Shown here: piece by piece, positions 59,087 to 64,000 of the stretch
Numbering within the stretch: the stretch's first letter is position 1
Layout of the letters: the number at the start of each line of letters is the position of its first letter
NCBI GenBank assembly: GCA_021798835.1
Contig: JAJZBQ010000001.1
Span: 62,001-126,000 of the forward strand
Direction of reading: 5' to 3'
Length of the DNA stretch: 64,000 bases
Origin: Pseudomonadota bacterium
Lineage (GTDB): Bacteria > Pseudomonadota > Gammaproteobacteria > Burkholderiales > Ferrovaceae
The notes under the pieces: model-generated
Seen by the model: only the letters and a program-made list of their open reading frames with translations
Databases searched by the model: none
What the model was told of the DNA's origin: nothing
Position numbers and translations under genes: made by a program

Positions 59087-59993
59087 TTTCCAGTACCACA
59101 GGAATCCTGTCCTTCACTCCATAGGACATAAAAACTCTATCCCCACCAATATGCAATCCGGAACAAAACTCAACCCCATCAAATTCAAATGAAAAAGGAA
59201 GTGACCGACGCACCACATTGAACCGACAATCAAAGTGAATCAGGTAATGATCAAATAATACCTTCCTCAACTGGTAATCTTGATCTGGATTCCAGTACTT
59301 CATCACCAATTTTCGAATTCCGGTGGCTTTTCTACGGTGATGTACCACTGCCAAAAATCCATCCCCCCAGGGAACCAGTGTGGATGAACCAGAAATCATG
59401 GAACCCGCCAGTGATGCTGTGCTATTTTGCGGATATTGACCCCAGATCCGGTCTATCGGCACCAGTTTACCGTCAATGTACTGATAGACACGCAATGGAT
59501 CCACAGAATACACCAAAAACAGGGACTGACCCATCACGCATGGCATCCAATTTTTTTCTCTTGTAGCACCCGTTGGAGACGATAGCAAGACCGGATCAAC
59601 CCATTCACCTTGGTGATATCGAACGAGTACCATCGTATTAAAAAAGGTTTTCTGGTTTCGTCTAAATCCGCTAAATAATCCCCATAGTTCATCATTCCAG
59701 AAAAATATTCTGCCATCTTCGAGACCGTTGACCAATTCTGCATGCTGAGATCTTATATTTTGATCATCCACCTTGACCGAGTTTTTAATATTGAATTTAT
59801 CGTCCAATTCCAGTAACCAGTTCTCTGTACTTAACCCACCATGGTTCCCAGCCCAAGGTTCAGGATCCAATGCGCGAATCAACACTTTCCATTCGTCTTG
59901 CTGTCGAACCAGCGACGGGTTACAACAATGCAACGAAGTTGGTATGGACAGAACCCTACGTTCACTGAATGTCAGTGTTTCCAGCAATTTCAT
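59019..59993 (-). CDS. GH130-like five-bladed beta-propeller protein, putative glycoside-active enzyme
   Basis: 324 residues, no signal peptide. Segments REKNWMPCV and FCSGLHIGGDRVFMSYGVKD match the pattern of GH130-type mannoside phosphorylases and related beta-propeller proteins, where the latter stretch ends blade five. Function is inferred only; it could act on glycans or be an inactive propeller. Start ATGA-coupled to the O-antigen ligase gene. Last of the run ntrY-ntrX-GT4-ligase. Confidence 0.65.
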   Translation of the reverse strand: MKLLETLTFSERRVLSIPTSLHCCNPSLVRQQDEWKVLIRALDPEPWAGNHGGLSTENWLLELDDKFNIKNSVKVDDQNIRSQHAELVNGLEDGRIFFWNDELWGLFSGFRRNQKTFFNTMVLVRYHQGEWVDPVLLSSPTGATREKNWMPCVMGQSLFLVYSVDPLRVYQYIDGKLVPIDRIWGQYPQNSTASLAGSMISGSSTLVPWGDGFLAVVHHRRKATGIRKLVMKYWNPDQDYQLRKVLFDHYLIHFDCRFNVVRRSLPFSFEFDGVEFCSGLHIGGDRVFMSYGVKDRIPVVLETNFDELQAVVGWDERGNRVGRG

Positions 59994-61213
59994 AAATCCA
60001 CCAGAATCCCTGCCAACATCACCATGCTATACCCTTCCGTGAAATCATTAAGAAACGAATTAAATAGTGAACCCAGAATAAACACCATACCGGTAGTTCT
60101 AAGCATCAGAGAATTCATGGAAATCCCGCGCACAATTGAAAAATAAAGATAATAAAATGCAATAATGACAAATGCGCCAGGCCATCCAAACTGTACAAAC
60201 CACATCAGAAATTCGTTGTGTAAATTGTACGTGGCCATATGTGCCACCTTTGATTTTTCGTATTGTGCCAATTGCTCTGTTTGTTGATAAATCGAACCGG
60301 AACCCGAGCCATACCAAGGATTTTTTCGAATCAGCGTCAGCCCCTTTTTCCAAAACTCAACCCTTTCACCTTGCGAAGTATCGGCACCAGTAGATCGAGA
60401 AACTTTCACCTCTTGAATCACTGTCCCCAACATGGTTGCCGGGTTAAACATGCTCCACAAGGTTCCAGACACCACCAGCATGGCAATCACGATCGCCATC
60501 ACTCTTTTCAGAGATTTTTTATGCCTAAACTCTCCACTTGTACGCCACCATTCAATCAACAGCCATAACAGGATAATCGGCAACAGCGCTTTCCCGGTTC
60601 TTCCCACCATCACAATCAGAATATTTAATCCCGTTAAAATGCCAACCAATACAAAAAAACCTCTCTTCCACGACTGACTCAATATGGCAAAAACTCCCGA
60701 GATGGCAAATAGCAAGTCAAACAGCATACCTTGTGTGATATGTTGCCTGAATACCGCATCACCGGGATGAAATGGCACAGAATAATAAATCGGATCACCC
60801 CAGTGTGTCAGTCCAAAATAATCAAACCAGGAAATCAGGACATTGATAAATATGGCAACAAAAAACACCCTCAATGCCATCTGTCGATGGGATGCCTGTT
60901 GAAAAAAAGGCATCAGTAGTGGAATAAAAAGCAGCTTATGGTAGCGATTCAGAACATTTAGCGCTTCATACCGTGGTCCAGTCGAATCCATCACACCGAT
61001 AACTACCAGCGCCAACATGGAAATCACGACCCATACCAACCGATTTCTCAATAAGTTACCAGCAGAATGGCGCCAATTTTCACTAAATAGTGCCAACACA
61101 ATAATCAAATAGCCACAGAAATTAACCATAGCCACAGAAAAAGGTAACGCCAACAACATCCCGCAGGCCAACCAGCGCACAATGCCATCCACTTTTGGTT
61201 TTTCCAGCATCAT
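59990..61213 (-). CDS. O-antigen ligase / polymerase family membrane protein
   Basis: About 407 residues with ten or more membrane helices. The large periplasmic loop contains SRSTGADTSQGERVEFWKKG and NPWYGSGSGS, followed by YNLHNEFLMWFVQFGWPG, the conserved His-containing Wzy_C/WaaL signature. Joins O-antigen to lipid A-core, or polymerises sugars. ATG overlaps the GT4 stop; ATG 61222 or 61210 are alternatives. Confidence 0.88.
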   Translation of the reverse strand: MMLEKPKVDGIVRWLACGMLLALPFSVAMVNFCGYLIIVLALFSENWRHSAGNLLRNRLVWVVISMLALVVIGVMDSTGPRYEALNVLNRYHKLLFIPLLMPFFQQASHRQMALRVFFVAIFINVLISWFDYFGLTHWGDPIYYSVPFHPGDAVFRQHITQGMLFDLLFAISGVFAILSQSWKRGFFVLVGILTGLNILIVMVGRTGKALLPIILLWLLIEWWRTSGEFRHKKSLKRVMAIVIAMLVVSGTLWSMFNPATMLGTVIQEVKVSRSTGADTSQGERVEFWKKGLTLIRKNPWYGSGSGSIYQQTEQLAQYEKSKVAHMATYNLHNEFLMWFVQFGWPGAFVIIAFYYLYFSIVRGISMNSLMLRTTGMVFILGSLFNSFLNDFTEGYSMVMLAGILVDL

Positions 61214-62523
61214 GCTTCCCATAACGCAACACGTTCAGAGACTTGTTTTAGAATTATCGCAACCGCTTCACGAGTGCCCATCGGCATAGCAGACGATACG
61301 GATAGATTGTCGTCATGCCAATCTTGATATATTTCATAGAGCAGCCGTTCAACACCTGAATTTTCTTCTATTTCAACCGCATAACCACCATGAGAACGCA
61401 CCAGTTCATCCAACTGCGGATTGATGTGTGTCAGCGCCACAATTGGACGCTTAGCCCATAAATAATCGTAGAATTTCGAGGGAATGTATTCTGCACAGTC
61501 AGCAGTATGACCATGGATCAGTAACAAACCATCCATCTTGTGCATGATCTGCTGAATAATTTCACGTCCTGATAACCCAGACTGTTCATCTCGCTCTACT
61601 CTGCCGTGCTCAATAAAGTGACGCTGCAGGCCAAGCGCTTCTATAGCCAAACGTGCAGTTCGATCAATATTGGCTCCGTAACAGTGTACCTCGATCTGAT
61701 CCGCGCACGAAGGATTCTGCTCTTTAAAGCGGGCGAATCCTTCCACAAAGTGTTTCAGGGTTCGCACGTCTGACAACGACCCAAAATGTCCCAGACGCAA
61801 TATTGAGCCTCTCTCATACGTGGCGACTCCTTTTGGAGGATCAGCTCCAGGAAGCACTACAAATCCCCTATCATCCAACTCTGGATGACGCCGTCGTGCA
61901 CTGGCCATCGCCTCGTTGGTAAACCACCAAACCAGATTGGCATAACCACAAATCATGCCCTCAAGTTTCGCCCAAAATTTCAGATTACGAGTTTTGGGAA
62001 ACGTACCAGGAAATACCATGGGATCGTGTATTTCAGCGATCCACGGAATTCCTGTCAATCGTTTAATCCAGTAACCTGCCCAATGGGCAGAGTAAGCACC
62101 ACCCGTGGTATAAATCAATTCGGGTCGCTCTTTCCGCACCAGTCTCACACCTCTCCAGACAGCCGCCGGCATCCATGACCACTGACTCTGTAATCCCAAG
62201 AGAACTCGCTCCAAAATAATCAACGGGGTCAGGAATAAGCCAACCAAGCCCGTCGTCCATCGATATCGCCAAGTCTTTTTTCCCCAACGAATAGTCAATC
62301 GATGACGCAAATCAAATCGGAACCCGGAAGGGCCCCATGGCCACAACTGCTCATGGTGAAATCTATCGTCCTGTACCCCCGTCACTGCACTCAATACAAC
62401 GGGCTGAATGCCCGCTTCCATCAAGTAAGGAATCTTATCGGTAATAGTCAGGCTAGCCGCACGTCCATCCATGTTGAACCCATGAGATAAAATCAACCAC
62501 TGGCGAACTTTTTCACTCTTCAT
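61210..62523 (-). CDS. Glycosyltransferase family 4/1-like
   Basis: 437 residues. The N-terminal Rossmann part begins QWLILSHGFNMDGRAASLTIT. GIPWIAEIHDPM and LGHFGSLSDVRTLKHFVEGF are typical, as is EYIPSKFYDYLWAKRPIVAL near the nucleotide-sugar site. It likely adds a sugar in surface polysaccharide synthesis. Coupled by ATGA to ntrX and to the ligase gene. Confidence 0.85.
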   Translation of the reverse strand: MKSEKVRQWLILSHGFNMDGRAASLTITDKIPYLMEAGIQPVVLSAVTGVQDDRFHHEQLWPWGPSGFRFDLRHRLTIRWGKKTWRYRWTTGLVGLFLTPLIILERVLLGLQSQWSWMPAAVWRGVRLVRKERPELIYTTGGAYSAHWAGYWIKRLTGIPWIAEIHDPMVFPGTFPKTRNLKFWAKLEGMICGYANLVWWFTNEAMASARRRHPELDDRGFVVLPGADPPKGVATYERGSILRLGHFGSLSDVRTLKHFVEGFARFKEQNPSCADQIEVHCYGANIDRTARLAIEALGLQRHFIEHGRVERDEQSGLSGREIIQQIMHKMDGLLLIHGHTADCAEYIPSKFYDYLWAKRPIVALTHINPQLDELVRSHGGYAVEIEENSGVERLLYEIYQDWHDDNLSVSSAMPMGTREAVAIILKQVSERVALWEA

Positions 62524-63848
62524 GATAGGTCTGGATCAGCCACTTTATCGGACTTATCCATCTCATTGCGAAAATCCACCCCAGCAATCCCCAATTGACG
62601 TAATTTTCGATACAGATGGGTCCGCTCCAGTCCAACTGTTTCAGCCGCACGAGACATATTCCCCTTGGCACGCCGCAGATGATACTCAAGATAGATCTTC
62701 TCAAACTCATCACGTGCTTGGCGCAATGGTTGATTAAGCAAAGGAGGCAACTCGACAGATGGTAATGAAGCCAACACATCCTTTTCTGTCGCAGCCATCC
62801 CATTCTCGAAGAAATAGCGTTCAACCTCTTCATAGGTGATGTCAGTTCCTGCAGAAATCAATGCCAACGTTCTAATAGCATTCGCTAATTCAGGTAAATT
62901 ACCAGGCCAACCATAGCGCAACAAAATACTCAGTGCCCCACTGGTCAAAGTTCGAAAAGGAATTTCTCCAGAGCGAACCATGCGATGTAAAAAATGATGC
63001 GCTATTTCCGGCAAATCCTCCGCATGATCGCGCAATGTTGGGACGATAACAATATCGACCAGAGAGCGTGCCAGTTCCAGTGCCACCAAATTGTTATTCT
63101 CGATCAGCATATCCAGTGAAGCTTTAGCTCCACAAAGAAAGCGAATATCATAGCGCGTCAATTTTTCCATCAAACGCAGCAAACCTTTTTGTTCTCCCGA
63201 GGTCAGAATGCCAATATCTTCTATAAAAATTCCACCATGTTGAAATGCTTCAAGCGGATGAAAAGGATTATCTTCGAGCCAACCCATTTCATGAGGAACA
63301 AACAGACGCTCCACTTGCATGATTAGTTTCCGTGCAACCAACTCCTGACCACACCCTGATTCACCCACCAGTAAACAGGGAGTTTTTTTGAGTAATAGCG
63401 TATTAAGACGCTCACGAAGATCCGTAATAACAGAAGAATGGCCCAATTCCAAAATCGAAAATCGTTGTTGCCGCAGTTTTCCAGATTCAAGACCCTGAGC
63501 AACGGTACTCAACAATTTTGGTAATGCGACAGGTTTTTCAAGAACCCCGAATGCACCGATACGTGTCGCCTCAACAGCCATCTCAACCGTTGCATGCCCA
63601 GACATCATAACCACCGGAATATCCAGTTGTCCCCGTTCACTCCAACTCTTCAAAAGGGAAACCCCATCCTCACCAGGCATCCAAATATCCAAAAGCACCA
63701 ACTGTGGGCGATACTGTTCATACAATAAGCGCGCTTCCCGAGCATCCGCTGCTTCCTTTACCTCATACCCTTCTTCAGTCAGAATTTCAGACAATAACTC
63801 CCGAATGCCAATGTCATCATCTACAACCAAAACTAGATTACTGGTCAT
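62520..63848 (-). CDS. ntrX: NtrX-family response regulator with degenerate AAA+ domain
   Basis: 442 residues. Receiver domain intact, Asp54 in LLDIWMPG and Lys105 in VLEKPV. The AAA+ domain is eroded. Walker A reads GESGCGQE (162-169), so the catalytic lysine is Gln168 (codon CAG). The Walker B is GGIFIEDIG rather than [10 protein letters not shown]. The sigma-54 contact motif GAFTGA is absent. The C-terminal Fis-type HTH is present ([19 protein letters not shown]). It probably binds DNA but cannot remodel sigma-54 polymerase. Coupled to ntrY and to the following GT4 gene. Confidence 0.93.
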   Translation of the reverse strand: MTSNLVLVVDDDIGIRELLSEILTEEGYEVKEAADAREARLLYEQYRPQLVLLDIWMPGEDGVSLLKSWSERGQLDIPVVMMSGHATVEMAVEATRIGAFGVLEKPVALPKLLSTVAQGLESGKLRQQRFSILELGHSSVITDLRERLNTLLLKKTPCLLVGESGCGQELVARKLIMQVERLFVPHEMGWLEDNPFHPLEAFQHGGIFIEDIGILTSGEQKGLLRLMEKLTRYDIRFLCGAKASLDMLIENNNLVALELARSLVDIVIVPTLRDHAEDLPEIAHHFLHRMVRSGEIPFRTLTSGALSILLRYGWPGNLPELANAIRTLALISAGTDITYEEVERYFFENGMAATEKDVLASLPSVELPPLLNQPLRQARDEFEKIYLEYHLRRAKGNMSRAAETVGLERTHLYRKLRQLGIAGVDFRNEMDKSDKVADPDLS

Positions 63849-64000
63849 GCATCCTCCCGCCTCAACGGTAAGCCAATTTCCACGACAGCCCCACCCTCAA
63901 CCCGATTAAAGACTTTTATACGTCCCTGATGTTCTTCCACAATTTTTTTGATAATAGGTAAACCTAGCCCTGTCCCTTTGGGTTTTGTGGTAACGTAAGG
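63845..64000 (-). CDS. ntrY: NtrY-type histidine kinase, C-terminal end (5' part outside window)
   Basis: 51 residues at the window edge, ending in an ATGA overlap with ntr[20 protein letters not shown] is the G2 box and following helix of a histidine kinase ATPase domain, and [11 protein letters not shown] is the last strand. Position upstream of ntrX identifies it as NtrY; the membrane and sensor parts are not visible. Confidence 0.9.
   Translation of the reverse strand, partial: PYVTTKPKGTGLGLPIIKKIVEEHQGRIKVFNRVEGGAVVEIGLPLRREDA

Overview
The window is a gene-dense chromosomal segment (about 58 protein genes, none of them phage, transposon or CRISPR). Gene content and order point to a betaproteobacterium: yqgE-ruvX-pyrB-pyrC', the mpl/RNB/TonB block, a proteobacterial-type gshA next to gshB, hemCDXY, and a suf operon led by an Rrf2 regulator. 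The stand-alone porins and gene mix would fit a Ferrovum- or Nitrosomonadales-like autotroph, but that placement is an inference. No tRNA or rRNA gene was recognised.

Layout. 1-2526: the 3' end of lysA, a lysine-rich protein of unknown role, aroE and a rhodanese. 2527-6856: a nitrogen-control block (glnA, ntrB, ntrC) behind a sigma-54 promoter with two NtrC-type sites. 6851-20849: DNA repair (xthA), a pyrimidine cluster (yqgE, ruvX, pyrB and a pseudo-dihydroorotase), oligopeptidase A, then a long leftward block metH-mpl-RNB nuclease-TonB-like protein. 20928-26227: a second nitrogen block, porin-glnK-amtB with its own sigma-54 promoter, a second porin downstream, and a small exported protein read divergently from a third sigma-54 promoter. 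26342-34414: ubiK, comM and the suf iron-sulfur operon (Rrf2 regulator, sufB, C, D, S, U, T). 34570-45718: glutathione synthesis, ddl, ppc, haem synthesis hemCD with hemX/hemY, a ferredoxin-type reductase and an SDR protein. 45760-51608: aroQ, accBC, prmA, gcvH, tpx, a PfkB kinase and an acyltransferase. 51597-57986: apaH with a small lipoprotein, an SGNH-hydrolase lipoprotein, an MFS transporter, a beta-hydroxyacid dehydrogenase and a phospholipase C-like enzyme. 57983-64000: envelope polysaccharide genes (GT9, GT4, O-antigen ligase, GH130-like propeller), the last three tightly coupled to ntrYX, whose 5' part runs off the window.

How the genes work together. Nitrogen assimilation is the strongest theme. 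NtrB/NtrC would activate sigma-54 promoters at glnA, at porin-glnK-amtB and at the small exported protein, so outer-membrane entry, inner-membrane ammonium transport, PII signalling and glutamine synthesis look co-regulated. A second nitrogen-type pair, NtrY/NtrX, sits in one operon with cell-surface polysaccharide genes, and its NtrX has lost the residues needed for sigma-54 activation. The rest is housekeeping: pyrimidines, methionine, cell-wall recycling, Fe-S clusters, glutathione, haem, fatty acids and shikimate.

The genome is compact. Many neighbours overlap by 4-8 bp, and seven of nine convergent gene pairs overlap at their 3' ends, up to 68 bp. Only three clear intrinsic terminators were found.
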